Virus record (IMG/VR): IMGVR_UViG_3300042455_001086
Location: 124,001 to 188,000 of that record
Direction: 5' to 3' (one strand)
DNA: 64,000 nt
Source: a virus
Shown: positions 23,602 to 31,850 of the stretch, in pieces
Layout of the letters: each line of letters opens with the position of its first letter
Numbering within the stretch: the stretch's first letter is position 1
Program-made: the position numbers and the translations under genes
The notes under the pieces: generated by a model
Told to the model about the DNA's origin: nothing
The model's input: the letters and a program-made list of their open reading frames with translations, nothing else
The model's database searches: none

Positions 23602-23608
23602 ACATATT

Positions 23609-23722
23609 TTAGTAGGATTTATTTTTGTGTTTTTGTTTACGAGTGTATTCTTTTTTACTCTTTTGAACGATTGGCCTTGTTGCAGCCCAGATTTCTTGTA
23701 TTGTTATTTCTACAGTTTTCAT
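23609..23722 (-). CDS. Small basic protein, 37 aa
   Basis: A 37-codon gene encoding MKTVEITIQEIWAATRPIVQ followed by a highly basic tail (KSKKEYTRKQKHKNKSY). A full promoter lies about 40 nt upstream and the start has a purine-rich leader. The strong positive charge suggests nucleic-acid or membrane-surface binding. It was found by reading the gap between genes. Confidence 0.6.
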   Translation of the reverse strand: MKTVEITIQEIWAATRPIVQKSKKEYTRKQKHKNKSY

Positions 23723-23760
23723 TTTTATATTTTTTAAAGTTATTATCAATTATTGCCTAG

Positions 23761-23791
23761 CAAAGATACAAACATTTTTTTAATCTCCAAA
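23761..23791 (-). promoter_or_regulatory. Vegetative promoter (TTTG-N19-TATCTTTG)
   Basis: TTTG lies at 23788-23791 and TATCTTTG at 23761-23768 on the minus strand. It leaves a leader of about 35 nt before the 37-codon gene, the longest leader among these promoters, and reads into the thioredoxin/glutaredoxin genes. Confidence 0.8.
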
Positions 23792-23804
23792 TATTTTTTT
23801 GAAA

Positions 23805-24095
23805 CTAATTTAAAATAATGTCACCAAACTTTGTCTTATGTATAAGTTTATCTAAATCTACTTTTTTGTCCGATACAATTTCTGGTATTTTTAGTTCAAG
23901 AACAATATCGATAATTTGTTCTCTTGACAAAATAAAATCTTTTCCTTCTTTAAAATTTAATTCGCTCCTTTGTCTCAATTTTTGATAAAACTCATCCTTT
24001 TGTAGGGACCCAATAAGATCAATTAAATCATTTGGGTTGTTTTCAAAAAAAGAAATTAAATTTGAAATGTAAATTTCTACATCAATATTTTTCAT
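23805..24095 (-). CDS. Hypothetical protein, 96 aa
   Basis: A 96-residue, acidic helical protein (NIDVEIYISNLISFFENNPN start). No domain is recognised. It follows the large WC/LRR gene by 3 nt and probably shares its late transcript. Confidence 0.6.
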   Translation of the reverse strand: MKNIDVEIYISNLISFFENNPNDLIDLIGSLQKDEFYQKLRQRSELNFKEGKDFILSREQIIDIVLELKIPEIVSDKKVDLDKLIHKTKFGDIILN

Positions 24096-24098
24096 AAA

Positions 24099-26054
24099 TT
24101 AAAAATCAGTTGGTCCTTCACTAACACATTGATCGGTAATATAATCTGGGAAGTTTGGTGACCACAACTCATCACCAACAATTAAATATTGTGCCAATTC
24201 TTCTGGCACATTCTTAATGTCCAAACCAGAATTTCTTTTTGATATAAAGGTCAAACAAGGACAATTAAGTAGTGTCACAGGTAGTGTTTTTAATTCACGA
24301 CAATTTGTTATATTCAAGAAAGATAATTCTTTACATTCACCAATTTCTTCAGGAATTGATTTAACAATATTAGTAACAGAAAGTGTATATAAATTTTTAA
24401 GCCTACCGATCGTTTCAGGGAGTTCAATATAAATCTCATCGTTTGATTTGTTTTCTATTGTAAGCATTGTTGTATTTTCCGGTATTAACTCAAAAACTTC
24501 TCTAAATCCAAACATTCTGGCATATTTCGCATTTGGGTCACTTGGATAAATGATTTGAATAAACCCTGTGTTAAAATTTTCAATTTCTTTTTTGTATTTT
24601 GCTTTCAAACTTTTTAAATATGGTCTCATTTCTCTACTCATAATAACTTCCATATTATTTTCACTTAAATCTTTCAAGGATTTTGTAAGCAATTTTTCTT
24701 TTTTCTTTGATACATAATATGACATAGCACTTGGTGTAAGGACTCTAACCATTCCAGCGCTTAATTCATTTCCAAGTCCAATGTATTTCTTTTGCATTTC
24801 TTCTGGAAGATTCTTAAATATTTCATCCCCATTTTGTGTTGATTTTAAATCTGGGCTTCTTAATTCTAACCACATTTCAACTTCTTGGTAACCACCAAGT
24901 TCAGTTATAGGATCTGTAGTTTTTAAATTATAAGACTTATATTTTTGCATTTTATCTTGATCCTCATCAGTAAATGGTTTTCCTTCCAAATATTTTTCTT
25001 TATCTTTAAGAACTGGAATTTTACTTAAAATCTCACTCCAAGGAATAACAGTAGATCCGGCATATCTTCCAGAATTAGAACCATCGGCTAACCTCTTTTC
25101 GCCCCACTTATCAACAAGAATAACTGAAGCGTAATTTAAATCTGATTCTGGTAAATTTTTGTTGATGATATAATAAAGTGTAAGATTTTGATTTAATCTA
25201 TAATTGTAATAGTAATTTGAAGCACCCTCCCAAGATGTACACCATCTTCTATCTGGTGCAAATTTCTTTCTAATGTTAATACATTTATGTTTTTGATCTG
25301 GCGCAAAGATTAATACATTATCATCCTCATATGCAATATCAACATCGCTTGTGTCAACTTCAGGAACATCATACTCACTTTCTTCCATTGGTGTATAACC
25401 ATCAACAGCATGTTCAAATTCATCAAATGTCATAAACGCACTTAACTTCATATTGATTGGAAATAAGTTGTAGTGTTTTACAAATCTTTTTGCTCTCGGT
25501 AAAATTACTGTCATAACATCCTCTTCCGGTAATTGATCGTGGAATTTTTGTGCGATTGCAACAATAAGTTCATTGACACCTTGGTTATTAAATTTTGAAA
25601 AGTATCTTTCAACCAAAGAATTTAATTCTGCCGGAGTATAAGTTGTAACTTCTTTCTTAAATTCTTTTAATTGTGGTAATTGTGTTTTAATTTCAAAAAA
25701 CTTCTTGATATTTGTTTTTACTAATTGTAAATCGGTTCCTTTATATTTTTGGATATAGTCTTGAACCATATCTTCAAGATTCTTTTTACTTTTTTGTTTT
25801 GTTGCCTTATCTTCAATAAGTTTTTTAAGTTTTTCGTATGTATGTTTAAAAATGTCTTTGTCTTCATTTGCAAACGCACTTTTAAATCTTTCAAAGTCGG
25901 CAATATTTTTTCTTATCATTTCTTCAGAATCTTGAGTTTCTTTAGAAAATTTATCTACTAACTTTTTAATTGTGGATTCTGGGTATTCCAATAGAATTTT
26001 TTTAGTGTTAGCATTCTCCTTAACTACATTTGATAATAGGTTGATTAATTCCAT
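24099..26054 (-). CDS. WC-motif protein with leucine-rich repeats and leader
   Basis: A 651-residue protein. The opening (MELINLLSNVVKENANTKKI, then LLE) resembles a head-targeting leader ending in Leu-x-Glu. Residues 30-180 are helical. The core near residues 240-330 has VLIFAPDQKHKCINIRKKF, then APDRRWCTSW and a Tyr-rich stretch, the distant version of the WC motif. Residues 530-640 form about three leucine-rich repeats (IGRLKNLYTLSVTN, IGECKELSFLNITNC type), a protein-binding surface. A TATTTATA box is present 13 nt upstream. A packaged effector protein is one reading; the function is unknown. Confidence 0.65.
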   Translation of the reverse strand: MELINLLSNVVKENANTKKILLEYPESTIKKLVDKFSKETQDSEEMIRKNIADFERFKSAFANEDKDIFKHTYEKLKKLIEDKATKQKSKKNLEDMVQDYIQKYKGTDLQLVKTNIKKFFEIKTQLPQLKEFKKEVTTYTPAELNSLVERYFSKFNNQGVNELIVAIAQKFHDQLPEEDVMTVILPRAKRFVKHYNLFPINMKLSAFMTFDEFEHAVDGYTPMEESEYDVPEVDTSDVDIAYEDDNVLIFAPDQKHKCINIRKKFAPDRRWCTSWEGASNYYYNYRLNQNLTLYYIINKNLPESDLNYASVILVDKWGEKRLADGSNSGRYAGSTVIPWSEILSKIPVLKDKEKYLEGKPFTDEDQDKMQKYKSYNLKTTDPITELGGYQEVEMWLELRSPDLKSTQNGDEIFKNLPEEMQKKYIGLGNELSAGMVRVLTPSAMSYYVSKKKEKLLTKSLKDLSENNMEVIMSREMRPYLKSLKAKYKKEIENFNTGFIQIIYPSDPNAKYARMFGFREVFELIPENTTMLTIENKSNDEIYIELPETIGRLKNLYTLSVTNIVKSIPEEIGECKELSFLNITNCRELKTLPVTLLNCPCLTFISKRNSGLDIKNVPEELAQYLIVGDELWSPNFPDYITDQCVSEGPTDF

Positions 26055-26067
26055 AATTTGTTTTTAC

Positions 26068-26075
26068 TATAAATA
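26068..26075 (-). promoter_or_regulatory. Late-type box TATTTATA before the WC/LRR gene
   Basis: The box lies 13 nt before the ATG at 26054. The rest of the 200 nt divergent spacer (26055-26257) shows no gene and no clear plus-strand promoter. Confidence 0.45.
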
Positions 26076-26257
26076 TTATAACCAAGTAAAAAAATAACTA
26101 TTTATTATTTATATGTCAATTTAAAAAAAATTAATTACTTATTTGTTGAACTACTCACGAACTAAAGATTTATGACATTTTAATTAGAGAAGAATTAAGT
26201 TTTAATTACTTTACTAAAATCGTAAGAGGTGATATAATTATTTATTATAATTAAAAT

Positions 26258-26419
26258 ATGGAAAATAAAGAAGCAACAAAAGTAGGGTGTCAATCTTGTA
26301 AAACTGACAAGGGTGTTAAAAGAACACAAAATTTTTTAATTGGTTTTGGTATTGTAATGTTTGTTTTATCAATATATGGTGGAATAGCGTTAGTAAAAGA
26401 TATTATGTCTTTTTTCTAA
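26258..26419 (+). CDS. Small CxxC membrane protein, 53 aa
   Basis: A 53-codon plus-strand gene encoding MENKEATKVGCQSCKTDKGV, a KRTQNF link and one hydrophobic segment (LIGFGIVMFVLSIYGGIALV). The soluble CxxC end may bind metal and the helix should insert in the membrane. It converges on the DnaJ gene with a 4 nt overlap of the ends. Confidence 0.6.
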   Translation: MENKEATKVGCQSCKTDKGVKRTQNFLIGFGIVMFVLSIYGGIALVKDIMSFF

Positions 26420-27357
26420 TTTCTTTCGTATCTCAAAAATTGATTTATCATTAAGTCACCCCCATTTTCAATTCTAAATCCCTTTCCTTTAACTCTTAAA
26501 GGTTTTGATGTGTCAATGTTCTTTGGAAACTTGATTGTCATTGATCCGTCCGGATGTGGGATTTCAAAACTATCCTTTTCCAGATCTTTAAGTGTAAAAT
26601 AACAATTATAAACTAAATGGTTTCCGAATTTTTCAAAGTTATTTTCTTTATCCACTTGTATTCTCAAAATTAAATCACCAAAAATTCCGTTTCTAAAATC
26701 ACCTTGTCCTTGTAATCTTAAAAACTGACCGTCATCAGCCCCATGTGGTAATTTAATATCAACATTTTTAATTTCATCTTTTGTTCCTTGACCACCACAG
26801 GAATGGCAAGCGTTTATCATTATTTTTCCAGAACCCATACAGGTTGGACATTGCATTTGAACCATTTGTATAAACATATTTGATCCGACTTGTCTTACGA
26901 CCTGGCCTTGTCCGTGGCAGGTTGAACAAGTTTGACTATCACCCCCACTACCATTACAAGGTTCACACATTGTTTTTCTTTGATATGTGATTGTTTTAGT
27001 TTTACCCAAAAAAGATTCTACAGCACCAATAGATATTGTAAGATTTGTTGTGTGAGTTCTTGGTTGTTGTCTTTGTTGTCTTCCAGCACCAAAAACACTA
27101 TTAAATAAATCACTCATTGACGAACCGAAACCACCACCCATACCGGCAAATGGATTCTTTCTTTCCATATCATATTGTTGTCTTTTTTGTTCATCACCAA
27201 TAGTATCATAGGCCACAGAAATCTTTTTAAAAATATCCTCATTTCCACCTTTATCTGGATGATTTTCTTTTGCAAGTGTTCTATATGCTTTTTTTATGTC
27301 GTCTTGTGTCGCGGTTTCAGCAACACCTAAAATGTCGTAATATGTTTCACCATTCAT
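26416..27357 (-). CDS. DnaJ-like co-chaperone
   Basis: A 313-residue type A J-protein. The J domain covers residues 1-65 with the HPD triad at 33-35, followed by a Gly/Phe/Met-rich linker. The four zinc-finger repeats CEPCNGSG, CSTCHGQG, CPTCMGSG and CHSCGGQG lie at about 130-205, with substrate-binding beta domains after them. The protein is about 60 residues shorter than cellular DnaJ, mainly at the C-terminal dimerisation region. It would recruit host DnaK for replication-complex or virion protein folding. It starts divergently from the plus-strand gene at 27403. Confidence 0.88.
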   Translation of the reverse strand: MNGETYYDILGVAETATQDDIKKAYRTLAKENHPDKGGNEDIFKKISVAYDTIGDEQKRQQYDMERKNPFAGMGGGFGSSMSDLFNSVFGAGRQQRQQPRTHTTNLTISIGAVESFLGKTKTITYQRKTMCEPCNGSGGDSQTCSTCHGQGQVVRQVGSNMFIQMVQMQCPTCMGSGKIMINACHSCGGQGTKDEIKNVDIKLPHGADDGQFLRLQGQGDFRNGIFGDLILRIQVDKENNFEKFGNHLVYNCYFTLKDLEKDSFEIPHPDGSMTIKFPKNIDTSKPLRVKGKGFRIENGGDLMINQFLRYERN

Positions 27358-27402
27358 TTATCTAATGTTTTTAATATACTTTTTAATTATAGGAATATTT
27401 TT

Positions 27403-28035
27403 ATGAAATATCTAATAGTTTTATTCAAAAATAAAGAAAGAAAAAAGATTTTAAAGAAATTTAAAACATTTCAACGAGCCAATTCATATTTTACCGGTCT
27501 AACGAACAACGATGTTATTTTTGATAAGAGAGTCGAAAACGGTAAAAGTGTTTTTTTTGAGGTTGGGTTGCTTGAAAAGGATTCTAACGATTTTACAATT
27601 TTTTATAAAAAAGATAGTCTGGGAAGACAATTAAAAATAGAACTTGATGATCCAGATTATAAATTATCAAAAGTTTCCGACTATAAGGTTGAGGAATTTC
27701 TTTTTGATCTTCAATCAAATAAAAAAATAAGTTTTAAAAAATTCTACAATCAATACCTCAAAGGTGGTGGATTAAAATTCATATCAAGTCTAAATAATAA
27801 AATTGTTGTTCAGGAAGACGATAATTATAACTTATTTTCATTAAAGTGTGAGCCAGAATCTAACAGATTTTTAAATATACTTTCTGATGTTTTATATAAA
27901 AATAGGAGGAGTGATTGTATTGTGGTTCCAGAAACAACTAAGGATCAAAAAAGATATTTATACTCAACATTGGAGCAGAAGGGTTTTTCAAAATCAACCC
28001 TCTATAGAAACTCTACGACTTACTTTTACGATTAA
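27403..28035 (+). CDS. Hypothetical protein, 210 aa
   Basis: A 210-residue basic protein starting MKYLIVLFKNKERKKILKKF. The N-terminal 45 residues (IVLFKNKERKKILKKFKTFQ, then RANSYF) resemble a small beta-alpha module found at the start of several phage proteins. The rest is unassigned. It overlaps the convergent gene at 28013-28330 by 23 nt. Confidence 0.65.
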   Translation: MKYLIVLFKNKERKKILKKFKTFQRANSYFTGLTNNDVIFDKRVENGKSVFFEVGLLEKDSNDFTIFYKKDSLGRQLKIELDDPDYKLSKVSDYKVEEFLFDLQSNKKISFKKFYNQYLKGGGLKFISSLNNKIVVQEDDNYNLFSLKCEPESNRFLNILSDVLYKNRRSDCIVVPETTKDQKRYLYSTLEQKGFSKSTLYRNSTTYFYD

Positions 28036-28330
28036 ATTTTGTTAAAATTTGAGACCAGAACGATTTTTTTTCAATAATAGGTTCATCTTCTATTTTTTCT
28101 TCAATAGTCCCTTCAAGAATAAAAATTACCTCAACACCCGATATATCAATTTTAAACCTACTTCCATCAGTTTTTAATTGTTTAAAATAATTTTTAACCC
28201 TATAAAAATCGTGTGGTCTTAATTCAAAAACAATAGCACCAACACCATCTGGAAAAATGTTTTGCATTCCATCGGTAATTAGTGCTAATTTTTCTAAATC
28301 CCCAACAATACTTTCTTCATTCTTTGCCAT
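28013..28330 (-). CDS. Hypothetical protein, 105 aa
   Basis: A 105-residue protein: an acidic helical start, a central strand region (VGAIVFELRPHDFYRVKNYF) and a basic C-terminus (WSQILTKFNRKSKS). No family is recognised. It overlaps its upstream neighbour by 37 nt, so the two are coupled. Confidence 0.6.
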   Translation of the reverse strand: MAKNEESIVGDLEKLALITDGMQNIFPDGVGAIVFELRPHDFYRVKNYFKQLKTDGSRFKIDISGVEVIFILEGTIEEKIEDEPIIEKKSFWSQILTKFNRKSKS

Positions 28331-28497
28331 AAGGACATTTTTTCTTTTTCAGTTGGGATTATCTCTTCTTTTTTTAGGTTTTTAATTTGTGATATGAACT
28401 CCATCTTTTCCCTATGAAGTTCTTTTTCATCAGCTTCAATCTCATTCTTCAACCATTGGAGATTCTTCTCCTTGTCTGTCATTATCTTGCTCATCAT
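28294..28497 (-). CDS. Small charged helical protein
   Basis: A 67-residue highly charged helix (KNLQWLKNEIEADEKELHRE, and so on) ending in MSLWQRMKKVLLGI. Both ends overlap neighbours (56 nt upstream, 37 nt downstream). A second ATG at 28482 is an alternative start. It is probably a coiled-coil partner of the neighbouring products. Confidence 0.5.
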   Translation of the reverse strand: MMSKIMTDKEKNLQWLKNEIEADEKELHREKMEFISQIKNLKKEEIIPTEKEKMSLWQRMKKVLLGI

Positions 28498-28879
28498 CTA
28501 TCAATTTAAATTTATCTTCAAGATCAAACTTCAAATCTTTGAGTGTTGTTAAATTTTGTTTTTCAAATATATTTTTAAGTTCTTTGACTTTCAAATTGAA
28601 TAACCTTTCTTTTTCTTCAAGTTCCTTATTGTATTTAATAACATTTTTGATGTTTGTGGCAATCGTATTGATTTTTTCCTCTTCAAATTCTGAAACAAAA
28701 GAGATTAACCTTTTATTTGGATCTTGTGATTCATTTTCAACAACACTATTTTCTGGAACAAACTTTTTTGGTAATTTCCATTCTTTTGGAAAATTCATAT
28801 CAAAACTCAAATAATTTTTTAATTTTCTGATTGACTGGATATAAGGATAAAAATCACTAAATTCTTTGTAAATACTCAT
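28442..28879 (-). CDS. Coiled-coil hypothetical protein, 145 aa
   Basis: A 145-residue protein. A globular first third (DFYPYIQSIRKLKNYLSFDM) is followed by about 70 residues of Lys/Glu/Leu coiled coil and an acidic tail. The first part resembles proteins of unknown function found in the head/neck regions of related phages, but this is not firm. Confidence 0.6.
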   Translation of the reverse strand: MSIYKEFSDFYPYIQSIRKLKNYLSFDMNFPKEWKLPKKFVPENSVVENESQDPNKRLISFVSEFEEEKINTIATNIKNVIKYNKELEEKERLFNLKVKELKNIFEKQNLTTLKDLKFDLEDKFKLIDDEQDNDRQGEESPMVEE

Positions 28880-28880
28880 C

Positions 28881-29069
28881 TTATTTTTGTATAATGTAGG
28901 TTATTATATATGAAATCAAAATCCCATAAAAAAACAATTCATTCTTTTGTAAATTTAACTTTTGTGGAGTGTTTTGTAATAATAAAATTATTGTTTTAAA
29001 ACAAAGTCGTATTACTCCAATCAAAGAAAATATAAATAGAAAAAGAAATATTGTATTTATATTAGTCAT
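28881..29069 (-). CDS. Small membrane protein with two helices
   Basis: A 62-residue very hydrophobic protein with helices at about residues 4-24 and 46-60 and a short polar loop with Lys-Leu-Asn-Leu between them. It overlaps the Hc1 gene by 8 nt. A holin-like or envelope role is possible by size only. Confidence 0.55.
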   Translation of the reverse strand: MTNINTIFLFLFIFSLIGVIRLCFKTIILLLQNTPQKLNLQKNELFFYGILISYIITYIIQK

Positions 29070-29238
29070 TTTTTTTAGCTTCTAATATTTCAGCTCTAAA
29101 TGTTTTTAACAATTCTCGTAATTCTTGTGCTGAGGTTCTTGCTCTTGTTCCGGCAGATTTGTTTCCTTTTTCAAAAAACTTTGTTGATTCTGCTGATATT
29201 GTCTCAACCAATGTTTTAATTTTTTCTAAAGTTTCCAT
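29062..29238 (-). CDS. Hc1-like histone H1 family protein
   Basis: A 58-codon gene just below common size cut-offs. The product begins METLEKIKTLVETISAESTK and continues FFEKGNKSAGTRARTSAQEL, then a RELLKTFRAEILEAKKND helix. The FxEKGNKxAGTRxRxxxQELxxL pattern is the signature of the Bacteroidota Hc1 histone-like family, small DNA-binding proteins that condense DNA. The usual Lys-rich tail is short here. A phage copy could compact phage DNA or interfere with the host nucleoid. It overlaps the membrane protein gene. Confidence 0.8.
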   Translation of the reverse strand: METLEKIKTLVETISAESTKFFEKGNKSAGTRARTSAQELRELLKTFRAEILEAKKND

Positions 29239-29289
29239 TTTTAAATTTTTATTTGTTTATTAAACTATAAGATATGGTATGATTCGCCT

Positions 29290-29766
29290 TTAGTAAATAT
29301 TAACGGTCATATTTTTATCAAGGTTCTTATATATCGTCAATATAAGGTCTAAATCAGATTGTGTAAATGATTGTTCTAAATCAAAAACATCTCTAAAAAA
29401 CTTATCTATTGATTCTCTTATTTTTTTTTCTTTTTGTTTGTAAAATATTTCATCAAAAAATGTTATGAAATAATCATAATGATCACCATCCGGTTCAAAA
29501 CTTATGTTTTCTTTTTTGAAATCTTCCAATAATTGGTCCCAACACCAGTTGAAATGATTTATATTATCTTCTTCTGACATTATTGTATTGGTTTCGTCTT
29601 TACCTTCAAAACCAAGGTATGTTGATGTTACTTTAAGGTATAATGAATTACAAAAGTCATAGTATAACTCCATTTTTTCTGGATAGATATTATTCATTTT
29701 CATCCAAATATCAACATCCTCTTTTTCTACTTGTTTTGTAATATAGTTAAAAAAATTATTCTCCAT
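29290..29766 (-). CDS. Hypothetical protein, 158 aa
   Basis: A 158-residue acidic helical protein (MENNFFNYITKQVEKEDVDI start) with aromatic residues throughout and no recognised domain. Its start codon lies in a long inverted repeat, which suggests control of its translation. Confidence 0.65.
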   Translation of the reverse strand: MENNFFNYITKQVEKEDVDIWMKMNNIYPEKMELYYDFCNSLYLKVTSTYLGFEGKDETNTIMSEEDNINHFNWCWDQLLEDFKKENISFEPDGDHYDYFITFFDEIFYKQKEKKIRESIDKFFRDVFDLEQSFTQSDLDLILTIYKNLDKNMTVNIY

Positions 29767-29794
29767 AAACTATTAATTGTCTATGGAGAATAAT
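29755..29794 (-). promoter_or_regulatory. Inverted repeat over a start codon
   Basis: A perfect 13 bp inverted repeat (ATTATTCTCCATA / TATGGAGAATAAT) with a 14 nt spacer. In the minus-strand mRNA the 3' arm contains the ATG of the gene at 29290-29766. The hairpin would hide the start codon; it could also be an operator or terminator. Confidence 0.6.
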
Positions 29795-29817
29795 ATCATA
29801 GTTAAATTATAAGTAAA

Positions 29818-31146
29818 TTATTGTGTCGCTCTATCGTAGTTAATAAGTTTTTGGATTTTTGAAAACTCTTCTAAAACAAGATTTCTTCTTTTATCTAAAT
29901 CTGATTCTAGTTTAATATTAACACCAGATCCGGAGTTTTCGCCAGTACCATCCGTTATAGGTTGTTTTGATTTTCTATATGCGGCCATCTTAGCTTTACG
30001 ATATTTCTGATCTTTCATTTTCTTACTCAATTTTTTACCAAGATCAGTTTCTTCGGCATTTGCCCACTCCGGGTTATTTCCGGTTCTTGATGAACCTTCA
30101 ATATTATCTTTTACCCATTTTTCGTCATATTCAATTTCATCCGGAACCAAATTTTCCATTCCTGGTCTCATATAGTCATCCAAGAATTCTTTACCATCAT
30201 CAGACATTGTATATTTTTTTGTTTTCATTTTTTCCAACTGTCCGTTTCCTTTTGGGAAATGTTTTGGGTTTTCCTCATAATCACCTTTAGAACCGTCTTT
30301 TAAATAATCACCCATTTTCTTTTTAACTGATTTTAAGTAATCATCGTTTTCTTTTTTGGATTTTTTCACAGCTCTTTCATACTCACCAAGACCTTTTGGT
30401 GTTTTTCCTTTACTAATATTGTTTTGTTCTTTTAAAACAGCTTTTTCAATAATATCTAAAAGTTTTTCCTCACTTACAATAAATCCTTTTCCTCCCACTT
30501 CTAATTGGTATTTAACCTCTGAAGATTCGTTATTTTTTTGTTCTTTTTCAACGATACTAATAATTAACTGATCCAATTCAGACTCAGACAAAATAGTTTC
30601 TTCACCATCAATCTCCAAATTATACAATACAGATTCTTTTACTGGGAATTTTTTACCATCCAAATCAAAACTTTTCTTACCTTCTTTTTTTGCCATTTTC
30701 GCAGCATAAGTGAATTCACTACTTTCTTCCATTTCTTCGTCTAATTCCAACTCGTAAATAGCCTCATCACCTTCTTTTCTTAATTTATCAAAATCGGCTT
30801 TTGTTAATTTACCAAATGGTTTTGCTTTATCTAATTTCTTTTGACCACCATATAGTTTTTCAAGAACTTCACCTTCTTTCATTCCACATTCTGAACATTC
30901 GCCTTCTTTCATTTCACTACCACATTGTTCACAAGTTTCACCTTCACTCATTTCCTTACTACATTGCTCACAAGTTTCACCTTCTTTCATTTCACCACCA
31001 CATTGCTCACAAGTTTCACCTTCCTCAACATAATCAAATGATTCACCTGGTTTATTGAATTTCAATTTTTCCATAATATCATTTGTTTTATCTTCAAGAG
31101 TCTCGTTTAATATTTTGTTAGTTATTTTTGCAATTAAATTTTTCAT
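29818..31146 (-). CDS. Zinc-ribbon repeat protein with capsid-targeting-like leader
   Basis: A 442-residue protein. The leader MKNLIAKITNKILNETLEDK fits a head-targeting peptide cut after Leu-Asn-Glu. Residues 40-95 contain four Cys pairs in a repeated GETCEQCGGEMKE pattern (CEQC, CEQC, CEQC, CSEC), which should form tandem zinc knuckles. The rest is charged and helical with KKxGDYLKDGSKGDYEE and an Arg/Lys-rich C-terminus. The order leader, zinc repeats and acidic/basic coil suggests an internal head or scaffold protein. A TATTTATA box is present 14 nt upstream, next to a purine-rich RBS. Confidence 0.7.
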   Translation of the reverse strand: MKNLIAKITNKILNETLEDKTNDIMEKLKFNKPGESFDYVEEGETCEQCGGEMKEGETCEQCSKEMSEGETCEQCGSEMKEGECSECGMKEGEVLEKLYGGQKKLDKAKPFGKLTKADFDKLRKEGDEAIYELELDEEMEESSEFTYAAKMAKKEGKKSFDLDGKKFPVKESVLYNLEIDGEETILSESELDQLIISIVEKEQKNNESSEVKYQLEVGGKGFIVSEEKLLDIIEKAVLKEQNNISKGKTPKGLGEYERAVKKSKKENDDYLKSVKKKMGDYLKDGSKGDYEENPKHFPKGNGQLEKMKTKKYTMSDDGKEFLDDYMRPGMENLVPDEIEYDEKWVKDNIEGSSRTGNNPEWANAEETDLGKKLSKKMKDQKYRKAKMAAYRKSKQPITDGTGENSGSGVNIKLESDLDKRRNLVLEEFSKIQKLINYDRATQ

Positions 31147-31160
31147 CTTTACTTTTTTAT

Positions 31161-31168
31161 TATAAATA
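31161..31168 (-). promoter_or_regulatory. Late-type box TATTTATA before the zinc-repeat gene
   Basis: The box lies 14 nt before the ATG at 31146, with AAAAAAGTAAAG between them. Confidence 0.45.
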
Positions 31169-31849
31169 TCATTTATTCTTTCTTTTTACAATTTCTTTGT
31201 AAATTATTTCTTTTATGAAATCTTCGTGAATATCCATTTTTTCTGAAAGATTGTTTATTACTTTTTTAATAGTATCGTTTTCAAATATTTTAAGGGCTTT
31301 AATATCACCTTGATTACAATAAGGAAATTTCTTACATTTTTTTTTAACCTGGACGAATTTACCACCCGGAATTTGTGTTTTAGATTTTCCTCTCCAATCT
31401 TTCTTACTAGTTGATTTAGCCCAAGCGGCCGGAGTTTCATAAGAACCAGACGATGATGATGAGGTTGCTTCCTTTGCTTCAACTTTCTTTGGTTCTTCAC
31501 CAGAAAATAGAGGTGCAGAATATGCACCAGCTGAAGATGCACCAGTCGATTCTTTATTTTCTTTTCTTCTATTTATTTTTTCCAGAATTGAAGTTAAAAA
31601 TTCTCTTAGTTCTTCTGGGTTTTTAAGAAATTCTTTAATTTTTTGTTTTATTCTAGTTCCTGATAATTTTTTATTTTTAACCAATTTTAAAATATCTCCC
31701 ATATTTTTTGGGTCATTAAGATATTCTTCCGGATTTTTATGTGTATCCTCCTCACTTAAACTTTTAAGTGCTTTTGTTCTAGCTTCTTGATTTCCAGCTG
31801 TTAAACTAGAAACCATTTGTTGTAATTTTGGTTTTATTGGGTCTTCCAT
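31169..31849 (-). CDS. Conserved phage protein with Ser/Gly-rich linker
   Basis: A 226-residue protein. Helical residues 1-95 are followed by a low-complexity Ser/Ala/Gly/Glu linker (STGASSAGAYSAPLFSG, about 100-140). The conserved block is KDWRGKSKTQIPGGKFVQVK, then CKKFPYCNQGD (about 150-185), and the C-terminus is helical. The DWRGxxKTQIPGGKFV and CxxFPYCNQGD segments recur in large phages of this group, usually among head genes, but no biochemical role is known to me. Confidence 0.65.
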   Translation of the reverse strand: MEDPIKPKLQQMVSSLTAGNQEARTKALKSLSEEDTHKNPEEYLNDPKNMGDILKLVKNKKLSGTRIKQKIKEFLKNPEELREFLTSILEKINRRKENKESTGASSAGAYSAPLFSGEEPKKVEAKEATSSSSSGSYETPAAWAKSTSKKDWRGKSKTQIPGGKFVQVKKKCKKFPYCNQGDIKALKIFENDTIKKVINNLSEKMDIHEDFIKEIIYKEIVKRKNK

Positions 31850-31850
31850 T

